From NCBI RefSeq assembly GCF_010183535.1, contig NC_071331.1, positions 23,250,001 to 23,314,000 of the forward strand: 64,000 nt of DNA. The letters run 5' to 3'. The translations under genes were made by a program, and so were the position numbers. Shown here one piece after another: positions 33,894-45,267 of this stretch. The notes below the pieces were generated by a model. That model made no database searches and was not told where the DNA came from. It saw nothing but the letters and a program-made list of their open reading frames with translations. Origin of the DNA: Caenorhabditis remanei. Lineage: Eukaryota > Nematoda > Chromadorea > Rhabditida > Rhabditidae. Numbering within the stretch: the stretch's first letter is position 1; each line of letters begins with the position of its first letter.

Positions 33894-34551
33894 ATGAAGT
33901 ATACTGTTCTTTTTCTAATATCCATTTCTCTCCTTAGCAATGTCAACTGCATCTGCGAGACAAACTGCTCATGTCCAGATCTTCGTGCTTTTGCTTGGAG
34001 TAGGTCTATATTATAACGAAGATTGACTGAAACAGAGTTTTTGAACGTCTCTGTTTTTAATTTCAGATGAGGACAACATAATGACTTACGAAGAAGGCAT
34101 CGGGTGTACTCGGAAAATAATGTGTTATAAACAGTATTACGACGATGGTATACGTTTAGTTTTTAATGCAACGGAAATTCCATTTCCATCTGATAAAGAT
34201 CCCAATAACGATTGGCTGGTGAGTTAAGCGGATGTTTCCATTTCAATCAAATAAATATACAGCAAGCGCCCACGCAGGACGAGATGTGGGGAATGGATGT
34301 GGCGCTTATAGATTTCTTTTCTTATTTTGGATTTGTATGTGAAAATGGAGTCTGGTATATCACAAAATATCCGCATGGAATAGTTTATGCAAATGCGGGT
34401 AGCGGATTCACTGGTCCGACGGATGAGTTTAATGGAAAAAGGTCAAAAGTGAAGAGTTTCTATTGGTATGCTGACTTTAAAAAAAAAACCGAATTATATA
34501 TTTTTCAGTCATGATTGGCGTGAGTATGTTGAATCAACTCCGATGCCTTAA
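33894..34551 (+). CDS. Small secreted cysteine-rich protein, DUF281-like (copy A)
   Basis: Four exons (33894-33999, 34067-34218, 34263-34465, 34509-34551) give 167 residues. The start MKYTVLFLISISLLSNVNC is a clear signal peptide; longer upstream in-frame ATGs at 33795 and 33837 would bury it, so the ATG at 33894 was chosen. The mature part has paired cysteines (ICETNCSCPDL, GCTRKIMCYKQYY, GFVCENGVWYI, SFYCHDW) and ends STPMP. The layout recalls nematode-specific DUF281 domains, but I hold that name loosely. AATAAA follows at 34573. Intron 1 carries a piRNA core (34028). A near-identical copy sits at 43347-44010. Confidence 0.8.
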
Positions 34552-34869
34552 AATGTATGTTTATATTTTTGAATAAAGTTCTTCAGTTTGCTAATTTGTT
34601 TTTTTATTGGATCATCTGAACGTAAAATAGAAAAGTTTACATTCATTTTGTTCCATTTATATTTAAACTTCAGATAATTCAAACAGTTTCAAAATTTATC
34701 TAAATGGTTTTTTCTAATATTATGCTGTCTCGCTAGTGTTAATGTTAAGGTGATTTTGATAATTAAAATTTCTCGTTACACAGTTATTTAGCAGCTAATA
34801 TATTTAGCAATACTTTTTCTTCCAACCTTTCTGAATTATACTTCAAATATTTAGCAATAGTTTCAGTTG

Positions 34870-34890
34870 CTTTTGAACTCCCGGTCAAGA
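34870..34890 (-). ncRNA. Candidate 21U-RNA locus
   Basis: The - strand core is at 34929-34936. TATT on the - strand (34893 down to 34890) places the T exactly 42.5 nt away. Confidence 0.6.
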
Positions 34891-35590
34891 ATAACAAATT
34901 TATGTTATTTGTACTTTTATTGCAAGCTTGAAACAGTAACTCAAAATATAGACTTGTGTCTTCAGTTGTGAAAAAGATTTGCCAAGAAACACTAACAATT
35001 TAATTTGATGTTATCTATTGAAAATTTTTGAAACAGAAAATGAAATACACGAAATAAAAACGTTTGGTTTCAGTACCTTTAGTAATCTTTCAGAATCCGA
35101 GAAACAGTAAAACTTCTCTCTTTTTCAAAACAAAATACAAATGCCACATACTGAAAACCAAATTTTTTAGATCCTGTTTCCAAAGTTTCTGAAACAGTAA
35201 AAAAAGAAATGCAAGGCAATCGCAAAGTTCAAATCATTACAAAAACTATAAGCATTCCGTTTTCTGTGATCAGCACATAAAACTTGCATATCAGCGAACT
35301 TTTAAGAAGTACCGACAAAAGATCACGAGAACAGTTCATGACTCGAAAAACCAGTTCGAACTGATGATCCTTCTTGCAATATAATTTCGCTCTAACTGTT
35401 GTACTTCTTGAAAGTTCACTGATAAGAAATTGTGATTTTTGTTCACATAAAATTTAGTGAAATGTCAGGTATTGTGAGTTCTGTAAGAACATTAATTTTT
35501 AATGGTTGTCAGGCTACATAACCTGTCACTTACTGCTTATAAATAGCACAGTGCCTTTGCATTGTGCAACACAATTTCAAGTTCAGTCGA

Positions 35591-37241
35591 ATGACTTGGA
35601 TTATTTTTCTACTTTTTTGTTGTTTGATACCTGCAAACTATGGTGTAAGTTGTTAATCTTCAAAACTTTTAAAATATTATTCGAGTTCAGAGAAGCATTG
35701 CAGTGAACGATGCAGATGAAAATGCAGAACAAGCAAAACTTAATAGATTCTTGAGCAAGAAGAGAATCTTAATCGAACTACAAGCTGAAATTTTTGGAAT
35801 CTCCCTCCCACCAGCTAGCAATGAAACCGATATTGACAAAAATCCTTACATAATGGAAGGAGATATTGTATACACTGAGGAACAATTAGATATACTCATA
35901 GAGGATGTTCGGGGACAACTTTTTGCTAAAAATCATCCAGAAGGACCCAAGCAACTATCACTTACTCCAAATCTAGCCATGCGATGGACTATGCCAATTC
36001 CTTATTATTTTGATACTTGGGGTAGGTGAACCGCTAATATCTTTACTTTAACTAAAGGCAACTTAAATCTAAATGGATTATTTTAGTGAACAGGACAACT
36101 ATTCTAGCAGGTATACGTCTTTGGGAACAGGAGACATGTATACGTTTTACCAGAAAAGACAGTAAACCTCCAGGAAACTCTATTCAGTTTATTACCGGTT
36201 CTGGGTGAGTGAGAGAAGATTACTTTGATCTGTATTGATGATAATCTCGATATCAGGTGCTCTTCACCCGTAGGAATGCAAGGAGGAGCTCAACCCGTGA
36301 CACTTCATCCTATCGCATGCAATACTATTGCCACAGTAGTCCATGAAATAGGTCATTCTAGCGTCGAGTTTTTATTCATATACCCATTATTTTTCAGCTC
36401 ATTCTCTCGGAGCCTGGCATGAACAGAGTCGCTCTGATCGGGATTCATATGTGGCTATCTTGAGCGATAACATTCCGGAAGGTGTATATCCGGCTAATTT
36501 CGGGAAAAAGTCAACCATGGATTATGGAGTTGGTTACGATTATGGTTCTGTGATGCACTATGCCAAAAATGATTTTGCGATTGATACCAAAAAGCCAACA
36601 ATCATTCCTCGTGATCCGATGATGGAAAATGTTATCGGACAAAGAGTTGGATTATCTTTCTTTGACGTCAAAAGGATGAATCTAGCTTATTGTAATGGTG
36701 AGTTTGAACTATATAATTACCTAGATACATAATTCGAATGTTTCTTACAGCAATTTGCAAAAATACTCTACCATGCCAAAATTACGGATATGTGAACCCG
36801 AACAACTGTAACGTCTGCAAGTGCCCTCCACCGTATGGTGGAAAACTGTGTGACCGTTTTCAACAATCTGGTTGTGGTGATTTCACACTTACCGCTACTT
36901 CGTCTTCAAAAACTATTACTGCATCCGGAGCTAAGACATGTTATTTTTTCATTACGGTTAGAGACAAAAGAAGTTTTGGAATTATGTATCAATATCATAT
37001 TTAGGCTCCACCAGGCAAGAAAATTCAGTTTAAAATGCTGGATCAACGTCTTTATGACTACTTGGGATTATGCAAATACAGTTACGTTGAGGTCAAAGTG
37101 AAAAGGGATTTCACAAAATACGGACCTCGTTTTTGTAAACTCCCTCCACCTGTCCTACTGTCGGAAACCAATGAAGCAATGATTGTGTTTCAAGGATATT
37201 TCTCAACTAACAGTTTCACTATGGAATATCGCTCTGTTTGA
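35591..37241 (+). CDS. Astacin-family zinc metalloprotease (nas type) with EGF and CUB domains
   Basis: Seven exons (35591-35644, 35691-36021, 36087-36204, 36257-36351, 36398-36697, 36751-36956, 37005-37241) join in frame to 446 residues. Residues 1-18 form a signal peptide (MTWIIFLLFCCLIPANYG), followed by a prodomain. The catalytic domain starts near MRWTMPIPYYF (about residue 115). The zinc motif HEIAHSLGAWHE (197-208) is split by intron 4 and fits HExxHxxGxxH. The Met-turn is SVMHY (250-254). An EGF-like module (about 302-334, CQNYGYVNPNNCNVC) and a CUB domain (about 340-446, ending MEYRSV) follow, the order of C. elegans nas subgroup III. It is a secreted protease; the substrate cannot be told. 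Every key residue is present. No piRNA core lies within the gene, although dense blocks lie on both sides. Confidence 0.9.
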
Positions 37242-39741
37242 GTTATTTCCTCTATAAATAAACGTATTCAAAACTGTAACTTTTCTGTTTTGAAACAATT
37301 TTTGTTTATAATTATGGTAATTATAATAATTAAATGATAATGATGCTGAGTTGTCATTAGCACAGGATAACTGATATTCGGAGAATTAATGTTCTTACTG
37401 GAATCACATTTCTTTTAACAATCAGACTGCATTCATGACATCACACTGTGTTATGTAGCCTGGCAACAATCAAAATTTGATGTTCTTACAGAACTCACGT
37501 TTCTTGCAGAAATCAAACTGGCATCTCACTAAATTGTATGTGCTTTTGAACAAAACTCACAATTTCTTATCAATGAATGATAAGTACATCAAAAATATTT
37601 TGCAGAAAGGGTTACTGATTTTCCCAGTCATAAAGTGTTCTCCCAATCTTTTTTCGGTATTTCCTAAAAGTTCAATGATAAGCAATGTGATGATCAGAAG
37701 AAACAAAAAGTTTATAGTTTTTGTAATGATTTGAACTTTGTGATTGTTCTGTATTCTATTTTTTCTAGTTTTGTCTGTTTCAGAAACTTTGGAAACAGGA
37801 TTTTAAAAATTTGGTTTTTAGTACATGGCATTTGTATATTGTTCAAATACTCTAATTTATAAGCAATAAATTAATTTCATTTTCTGTTTCTGTAATTCTG
37901 AAATAATTAAAAAAAATGACGCCACGCATTTTTATTTTGCATATTTAATTTTCTGTTTCAAAAATTGCCCTTGTATAAAATTAAATTAAATCATTAGTGT
38001 ATCTTCGAAGATAATGTTGCAAAAAAACACACGCCTGAACATGTCTTCCCTGATAAAATCTCTTCTCGATGTTTCAAATGAAATATTTCCCAATTTAATC
38101 TATCAAAATATTTCACCCTCAATTCTCATAACTATCAATCCGTGTCCTTTGAAAATCTGAATTGAAAATCTCATTAAACTTCATTTTAATGTAACGTGTC
38201 AGTGATTTGCTCCTTCGTTTCAATAAATAAATTGTAAATTAATGGTTAAAACTATCAGTGTTACATGCAATTTTTGTGAAACGGCATTTTTTCTGTGATT
38301 TTAAAAAAGACTGTTACAAAATTTCCAAATTACATTCTGATTTTCGAATGATAAATCAGTTCATCGTCTACTTCCATTTTATTTTTATAATTAAGGGAAC
38401 AGTAAGTTTTCAAAGTTTTGAATGAGTTGAGATAATTAAATTCTACTTCAAAACAACAATTGATTATGATAAAAACGCTGAATTTTATAATTACTGTTTG
38501 AAACAGTGAGATTATGTCTGAAGCGATATAATCGAAGACAATTATCGTCATTTGACAAATTTTAAAACAATTTCTATTTGAAACAGTGAAAAAAGCTTTT
38601 TTTTTAACGTTTTCACGCCGGAAAAGTTTAGATTTTTTTAACTTTCGATTTTTCATACTAATTTCAGTTCTCATTTCCAATTATCCAAGTAGTGCCGAGA
38701 TTCCATTGACTTCCTGGCAAGCCGTCGACTGAAAGTCTGAAATTTCAACTTTTGCTTCTGAAAGAACACGTCGAAGGCGGCGCAGACCGGCTGGCCTATA
38801 ATAAAATGCGTATATCAGTCACACTTTTATAAAACAGTAGTTCTTGGAAATTATTTTACAGTTTCAAAACAAAATGATGTCTATTTTTCACTATTTCAGC
38901 GAAAAACCTTGTTAAATTTAACTCACCGTGTTTCCAGTCATGATTCATAGTGTTTCATCAAGAGAACAATGAAAAGTTAGAGATCGGGCAGAAGTGTGAT
39001 GAGAATGAAGAGACATAGAGAAATAAATAGTCATTACAAATTTGTTTCATCTCTTAAAAAACAAATTTTGAAACATAAACTTCATTTTTTCCAATATTTT
39101 ACCGTTTTAAAACGTCAGAAATCTACGTTCTACTACTAATTAGCACCACGCTCGGTAATGTTTCAAAAATCATTAAAACAGAAAAAAGTGATCTTCATTA
39201 TTGTACAACCGGCATAATTCAAATTCAATAAAAACGGGAATAACGATAAACTACTGTTTCAAATGAATAGAATATTATGAGTCATTTTGAAACAGTATTA
39301 ATCGTGAAAATTTTTTATAACATTTCAAATTTTTTTAAATGTAAAATTTTTATGATCTACACATGTACATAGACAAACACTCACAGAATTCAGAATCCAA
39401 TCAATTTTTCATTACTTCACTTGTTACAGTTTCTTTTGAAACAGACAAAAAATTCAAAATTAAGTGGGATAACTCGTTAATTAAATATTGAAGGTGTGCA
39501 GAAACTGGAGAGTTTTGGAGAGTTTTATGAAAAAAGGCCAATATTATAGCAGGATTGTGTCATAATGTCAAAACATGTTTTTATCTCGAAAAATAGCGGA
39601 AGTTTCAGTTCAATAGGTGTTCCCTCACCAAAAATCATCGAGATAGTATATAATAATTGGTTTCATTTAAAAATCATCAACTCTAGATTTCTTTGGTTTC
39701 TATAATTTCTACACCCTTCTAATATACAAATTTCCAGAATC
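37242..39741. promoter_or_regulatory. Intergenic piRNA block 6a
   Basis: CTGTTTCA starts at 37775, 37953 and 39254 (+). TGAAACAG starts at 38499, 38579, 39288 and 39437 (-). Positions 37775-37798 form a near-dyad with one mismatch in the right half. For 39437 the best YRNT T is at 39400 (40.5 nt). Positions 38270-38690 are paralogous to 47740-48050. Confidence 0.75.
38671..38960 (-). other. Possible two-exon short ORF of unknown family
   Basis: On the - strand an ATG near 38950 opens MNHDWKHG before GTGAGT. After an acceptor near 38805 the frame continues QPVCAAFDVFFQKQKLKFQT to a TGA at 38671-38673, about 50 residues in all. There is no signal peptide and no family match. The corresponding place in the other block copy (about 28556-28815) does not keep this frame, which argues against it. 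Confidence 0.2.
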
Positions 39742-39852
39742 ATGTTCTTCAAGGTTGCCTTCGCCGTCGTTGTCTGTTTCGTTTTGACTTCTGCTCTTCC
39801 GATTCCAGGAGATATCGGAGGAAGTCTTCCAAGGAGCTCTGATGATAATTAA
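39742..39852 (+). CDS. Small secreted peptide precursor, 36 residues
   Basis: A single-exon frame begins MFFKVAFAVVVCFVLTSALP and ends DIGGSLPRSSDDN. The first 18 or so residues form a strong signal peptide with an ALP cleavage context, leaving a short acidic peptide with no cysteine. A TTTCCAG immediately upstream could be an acceptor or trans-splice site. Codon use (GTC, TTC, GCC) is richer in C than the surrounding AT-rich DNA, which supports real coding. No family recognised; a neuropeptide-like or antimicrobial role would be speculation. It lies between the two arms of the large duplication and has no copy in the first arm. Confidence 0.55.
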   Translation: MFFKVAFAVVVCFVLTSALPIPGDIGGSLPRSSDDN

Positions 39853-40399
39853 AGACACGTCGACGCTATAAGACTTATTGTTTGCAGTTCCACATTTCAC
39901 TTTTTCAAACAATTTTGAAGTAAAAACAATCATGTGGTACTGTTTAACTTTCACCATAATTTTTTAAAAACTGTTTCAAAAATTTTTGAAACTGAATAAA
40001 AATCTTGGCTTCTTGTTTGAATTGACTGTGTGTATTTTGAATGATTTCATCTTAAGTATGTAATAACATTTTTTCAAAAACACAAATTTTAAGAAAATTT
40101 TTATTTAAATTATATTTACTGTTTCTGGGGTTCTATAGAAACTTCTGAGATTTTGAAAGATTACTAAGAAAATTTTTCCCGAAGTAGGCAAAAATAACAT
40201 TATCATGTTGGAAAATTATTCTATAACTTGAGGTAAAAGTATTCCCTAAATAAACCAATTTTAAAAATTGAAATTACGACCATGATAATTAATTAAAACA
40301 TAAAACAGTATTGTTTCAGAGATACATTTTAAACAAATAAATTTGAGTCAATACTGAAAAACAAGAAGAACCAAAACAAAAAAGGGAATGACACGGGAT

Positions 40400-40920
40400 C
40401 CGCATAATTCATGCATCCACAAGTGGATGGTCTGTGAAGTGAATTTTTTCATGACTGGTGGAGGATGAGTGTAGTAAGTGCAGACACCGACTGTCGAGGT
40501 TCTCTCAAATTCAAGACCTTCTTCAAGACTGAATAGTTCGGTTTTTCTGGAATATGTGTGCTCATATTTTTAATTCCCAATTCTCCTTTACCTATAATTC
40601 CCACAAAAATCCCAATGCTTCCATCGGTACCACTTAGTTATGGTTGAATTGAATCTGTTCTGCAGGATGGAATCGTAACATCCACGTATGTACGCTGTTT
40701 GGCCTAGAAATTGATGAATTTCAACGAATTTTGAAGACTAAACTTACCATTTATTTCTTCTGTAAGTGTTAGACATATTGAAGCGCAAGGTATAGTTGGG
40801 ATGAATTTGTAGGTGGTAATATTGTCACTGCAGTTATCTGAATAGGGAATGTCTTGCGGGAAGTAAAAATGGCCGGAATTCGGAAGGCGGAAGGATGAAG
40901 GAAGGAATTCATTTAATTGT
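40400..40920 (-). pseudogene. 5'-truncated copy of the Ly6-like gene
   Basis: Exons 3 to 5 of the gene at 30501-31479 are recognisable on the - strand (IPTIPC and YIRGC segments, 40680-40850). The similarity stops near 40915, before exons 1 and 2, where unrelated duplicated piRNA sequence begins. Exon 5 has acquired small changes. Without a signal peptide exon the copy is probably dead. Confidence 0.65.
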
Positions 40921-41190
40921 TTAAAAAAAAGTGCTTTTCAATTTCACAAACTTTTTCAGAAACTTTTGAAACAGGGATAAAGTGTTGACTTTTACTGTTT
41001 CATCGATTTCTATTATAAATCTTAGAACTCAATAGAATCCCAGGTTTAACCCCCCAGAGACCGCTCGTACAAAAAAGGAATCAACTATGAATTAGGCTAA
41101 TTTGCCTATGAACAGAAAGACCCCATCAAACTTTCAATAATTACTGTTTCAAGTTCACTAACTACTGAAACAGGAAGTTAGTATTCATAA

Positions 41191-41211
41191 TGCTATTGAA
41201 AATGGGACACA
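41191..41211 (+). ncRNA. Candidate 21U-RNA locus
   Basis: The core is at 41144-41151. TAAT at 41188-41191 gives a T 43.5 nt away. A - strand core at 41166 faces it. Confidence 0.5.
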
Positions 41212-41367
41212 GCAACGGATACAGAGACTCTTTTAATAAGAATTTATAAAAATTTCATAATTCACCAAATTTCACTTCAAAAACAGACGTCTCTGCCCAA
41301 TCAATAAAACGGCTCTGTATATATTATTTTTTCCTTTCTTGTAAAAAATAGACAGGAAAAGACACGT

Positions 41368-41388
41368 GTAGTGTAATCAATATAAACA
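41368..41388 (-). ncRNA. Candidate 21U-RNA locus, left half of a dyad
   Basis: The - strand core is at 41426-41433. CGCT on the - strand (41391 down to 41388) gives a T 41.5 nt away. Confidence 0.55.
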
Positions 41389-41454
41389 GCGATATAATTT
41401 ACACTAGTACTGTTTCAGAAACTTTTGAAACAGAGATAAAATGTTGACTTTTAC

Positions 41455-41475
41455 TGTTTCATCGATTTCTATTAT
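41455..41475 (+). ncRNA. Candidate 21U-RNA locus, right half of a dyad
   Basis: The core is at 41410-41417. TACT at 41452-41455 gives a T 41.5 nt away. The predicted RNA overlaps the next core at 41454. Confidence 0.5.
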
Positions 41476-41551
41476 AACTCTTAGAACTCAATAGATTTAT
41501 TAACCATAGGATTTGATTTGCTCAAAACTTCAAAATTAATTAGTGTAATCT

Positions 41552-41664
41552 ATTAGCACAGCTCGCTTCTTATAACCGCGCTCTGCCGAAACTGAAGAAA
41601 AAGGCGTGGGAAATTGAAAGACGCATTTCGAAGGAGCGCAATTGTAAAAACTGTGTCGAGCTAA
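41552..41664. mobile_element. TTAGCACG-type MITE, second block copy
   Basis: It is nearly identical to 32142-32253 and in the same position of the duplicated unit. Confidence 0.7.
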
Positions 41665-42253
41665 TACACTACAATAAAATGAAACTATTAACAATATTTT
41701 TGTTTCAACATTTCTCAGCATCAGTACCGACACTACAAGGAGCATTAAAGGTACTTAGGGAACATAAAAAGTTTAAATGATAACTCCGAAACAGTAAAAA
41801 AAAGTATTAGAAAGCTGAATTGTTGGAGCTAGACTTCTGGATTTGCAATATGAGACAACACTACGTATTGTTTAACAGAACACTATAATCTTTAATTTAA
41901 AAAAATTAAAACAGCAAGTTTTGGGAATGAATTCTCTAGAAACAAACTTGACTTTAATAAAAATAACAAGAAATAAAAATCTGAGTAATTCTATTCCAAA
42001 AATTTTGAAGCATACAGAGCCTATTGCCCAACGATCAATTCTACTATTGCATGAAACATTTAGAATGTAAGTTTGAAACAGTAAAAAAATATTTAAATGT
42101 TTCATTTGCTATAAAAGTGTACCTAAATAATAAGGGTTTATAGAAATTAATCTTATAGTGAATGCAAATTAGCTCGCATAGACAACATCGCAATTAGAAA
42201 ACTCCACTGTTTCAGCATTTCTAAAAATCAGAATTTGTTACATGTTCATTTAT

Positions 42254-42274
42254 TGACATCTGTATGTATATTGG
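42254..42274 (+). ncRNA. Candidate 21U-RNA locus specific to the second block copy
   Basis: The core is at 42207-42214. TATT at 42251-42254 gives a T 43.5 nt away. The first block copy has TTGTTTCA at the matching core (32788). Confidence 0.5.
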
Positions 42275-42858
42275 CACCTGTAAAATCCTCTGATTTTGAG
42301 TCATTTGAGATGATAAAGATGATAGAGGGAATGTTACTAAGGACATCTGGACAAACATACACATTGTCAAGATTTTTTCTGTTTCAAATTTGTTCTGACT
42401 TCTGCTGCCGTACGGTTTCTTCACTTCTGTCACTTCATATTAAGGATATAAATCTGGAAAACCATATAACACCAAGAATCAGAAAAATTAATTATATTTG
42501 GGAGAACTGTGGAACAGTATTTAGTTTTTATTTTCTGTTATCTGCTTTGGTCGAGTATTGTTTCGTTACTGGGAGATTTGTAAACCAATGTTTGTATGCT
42601 CATAATTAATTTTAATCCCTGAAACTATTTTTGAAATAGCTAGAAAATTCTGGAGAAAATATTTTATCCTGTTTCAAAGCTTTTCAAAACAGAAAATATG
42701 ACACTACCGATTGTTCAGCAAAATATTAGCAGTTCAATATATTTTTTCAAAGATTAAGTTTGTTGGCATAATTTTTCAGAGTTTACATTATCACAAAAGA
42801 CATTTTCCTAATCGTACATAAATGCACTATAAGTGTTTCAGGAAAGTTTGAAGCCGTA

Positions 42859-42879
42859 TTTTTTTCACAAGATGAACGA
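42859..42879 (-). ncRNA. Candidate 21U-RNA locus (duplicated)
   Basis: The - strand core is at 42917-42924. CAAT on the - strand (42882 down to 42879) gives a T 41.5 nt away. The counterpart is at 33412-33432. Confidence 0.55.
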
Positions 42880-43346
42880 TTGCTACCGAAAATATAAAAT
42901 ATTCACATGGTAACTTTGAAACAGTGAAATAATATTGGAATATTTATTTTGCTATTAAAAATAGTCCAAATCCGTAATATCTTTGAGTTCCTGGGAGTTT
43001 TAAATATATTTTTATTTAGAAATTAAAAAAATAAGCGACATTTTTTTATTTTTAAAGAAAATTGAAAAAGAGACAACAATAAACAGATAGATTAAAGTAA
43101 CCAAATAAAACCGACAGGATATAGAATTATTGCCGGACCAAGTGTGTTTTATGTTGTAGTTCTTACATTTTAATTTCCAACAGTTTTTTAACCGATTCGT
43201 TTTCCTTATCAGTTCAAAACATCAAATATATATTTTTATGAGAGTGCATGACAACTCAACATCATTATCATTTAATTACCATAATTATTATGATCAGAAG
43301 CAAATGCCAAAAACGCGAATCATTCATTCGTCATTTTGTGAAAAGA

Positions 43347-44010
43347 ATGAAGTATACTGTTCTTTTTCTAATATCCATTTCTCTCTTTACCGGTGTCAAC
43401 TGCATCTGCGAGACAAACTGCTCATGTCCAGATCTTCGTGCTTTTGCTTGGAGTAGGTCTATATTATAATGAAGATTGACTGAAACAGAGTTTTTGAACG
43501 TCTCTGTTTTTAATTTCAGTTGAGGACAACATAATGACTTACGAAGAAGGCATCGGGTGTACTCGGAAAATAATGTGTTACAAACAGTATTACGACGATG
43601 GTATACGTTTAGTTTTTAATGCAACGGAAATTCCAATTCCATCTGATAAAGATCCCAACAACGATTGGATGGTGAGCTAATAAGAGATATTTTCATCTTT
43701 ATCTAATAAATATTTAGGCAGCGCCCACACAAAACGAAATGTGGGGAATGGAGGTGGCGCTAATAGATTTCTTTTCCTATTTTGGATTTGTATGTGAAAA
43801 TGGAGTCTGGTATATAACGAAATACCCGCATGGAATAGTTTATGCAAATGCGGATAGCGGGTTCACTGGTCCGACGGATGAGTATAATGGAAAAAAGTCA
43901 AAAGTCAAAAGTTTCTATTGGTAAGCTAACTTTTTTTTTCAAAAAAACTTAATTATATATTTTTCAGTCATGATTGGCGTGAGTATGTTGAATCAACTCC
44001 GATGCCTTAA
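43347..44010 (+). CDS. Small secreted cysteine-rich protein, DUF281-like (copy B)
   Basis: Exons 43347-43452, 43520-43671, 43718-43920 and 43968-44010 have exactly the sizes of copy A and also give 167 residues. The start is MKYTVLFLISISLFTGVNC. Differences from copy A are few (for example NED to IED after exon 1, and GSGFT to DSGFT). Cysteines and the STPMP end are kept, so both copies appear functional and recently duplicated. Intron 1 again carries the - strand piRNA core (43481). Confidence 0.8.
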
Positions 44011-44174
44011 AATTTATATTTTATTTTTCCTGAATAAAAATTTCCAGTTTTCTAACTTGTTCAACTATAAAATTCTATTTTCCAGGAGCCCGAATTCGTG
44101 TTTTCAAACTTTATTCTAATTGAAAGATCTGAACGTAAAATAATTCACATTCATCGTTTTGCCCGTACAAAAAA

Positions 44175-44414
44175 GCTGATTCCAAATATATATTCAGTTT
44201 TTGCCCTGGAGGCCTGGTATTCGAGAAAAACGAGGTCAAAGTTCGGAAAAATGACAAATTATTGTATTTTTAACGCGCAAAAATCGCAAAGAAATTTCAT
44301 CAAATTTTTCGCGTGTCAGAAAGGCAATAATTTGTCATTTTTCCGGACTTCGACCTTGTTTTTCTCGAATACCAGGCCTCGAGGGCAAAAACTGAATATT
44401 TATTTGGAATCAGC
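44175..44414. mobile_element. Foldback MITE with ggcctcgagggc arms
   Basis: Inverse arms run from gctgattccaaatatata to its counterpart ending ggaatcagc, and include ataccaggcctcgagggc. Relatives lie at 26310-26420 and 48655-48845 (the latter in calpain intron 2). Confidence 0.7.
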
Positions 44415-44563
44415 CAAATTTCAGCTTTTAAATGATATAGGCCACGTCCGATAACTCCATTACCTTCCCTAGTTAGTTTGATCAAAAAACATCAGTAGAT
44501 TCTGTTTTAGTAAGTTTCTGTTTCAAGTTAACAATTCAAAAAATGAAAAGGAAAACGTGCTAG

Positions 44564-44584
44564 TCGAAATTGTGAATTCGGAAT
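44564..44584 (+). ncRNA. Candidate 21U-RNA locus
   Basis: The core is at 44518-44525. TAGT at 44561-44564 gives a T 42.5 nt from the core centre. Confidence 0.6.
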
Positions 44585-45031
44585 GATCTAACAATTATTT
44601 TTGGTGAGCAACTTTGCAGAATTAAAGTTTTAAAATTTATATAATAAATACAGCTATCTTACATTTGCAATCCAAAACACATAAACACATTAAACTTGCA
44701 ATAGTTAATGTTTCATGTTCACTAAATACTGAAACAGGAATTTATAATAGTATTTATTATGATGTTGAAAGTAGGACACAGAAAATAGGTTCATGAGTCA
44801 TCACCACCGAAGAATTGCAAATCAAAAACAGGAAGTTTTGAAAATTACGAAATCATTACGTTGGAACAAAGATTTATATATAACACTTTGAACTGAAACA
44901 TTAAAAATATCGTTTTTTTCTTCAGGATATTCAATCAGTTATGCATCGGATTTTGTTGAAAATTTAAGAAATTTAGGAAATTCTTGAAACGGAAATAATA
45001 TTGACAGACACCGGTAATAATTGACAATTTC

Positions 45032-45267
45032 CATACTTGCAACGGGCCAGGCCCGGCTGAAAAATTTGAACTGAAATTTTGTACAAAAATTTTAATTTTT
45101 TTGAATTTTTTCCCAAAATGTCGAATTTTTGACTATACTTCAGGATTCAATCAAAAGATAGTTATACATCAAAAAATTAAAATTTTTAATGTAAAATTTC
45201 AAAAAATTTGGTAAAAAATAGGTACTTTTTTTTTGAAGCCGGGCCGGGCCGAAAATTTGCAAGTATG
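45032..45267. mobile_element. CATACTTGC-family MITE variant
   Basis: The ends catacttgc and gcaagtatg bracket gggccaggcccggc-type arms, with an AT-rich centre unlike the 15870 copy. Confidence 0.65.

Larger units (their letters stand above)
28694..35197. promoter_or_regulatory. piRNA block 5: 18 core motifs around two genes
   Basis: CTGTTTCA starts at 28746, 29155, 29892, 30039, 30243, 32000, 32964 and 33256 (+). TGAAACAG starts at 28694, 29171, 30512, 32016, 32655, 33470, 34028, 34929, 35029 and 35190 (-). Copies 29155/29171 and 32000/32016 are paired in opposite directions. The 34028 copy lies in intron 1 of the DUF281-like gene. The 30512 copy lies just past the stop codon of the Ly6-like gene. 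The 30039 copy and several others have a YRNT T at 41-44 nt and are listed separately. Confidence 0.8.
39853..43346. promoter_or_regulatory. piRNA block 6b in the second duplication arm
   Basis: CTGTTTCA starts at 39971, 40995, 41144, 41410, 41454, 42207, 42379 and 42669 (+). TGAAACAG starts at 40977, 41166, 41426, 42074 and 42917 (-). Most correspond one to one with copies about 9.4 kb upstream. The 42207 core corresponds to a one-base variant TTGTTTCA at 32788. Confidence 0.8.

Noticed and set aside
34209..34262. Alternative long + frame starting MAGELSGCFHFNQ
   Set aside because: It reads through intron 2 of the DUF281-like gene; the spliced form matches the second gene copy exactly.
39709..39957. 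82-codon - strand open frame
   Set aside because: It overlaps the secreted peptide gene antisense and lacks a signal, domain or splice context.
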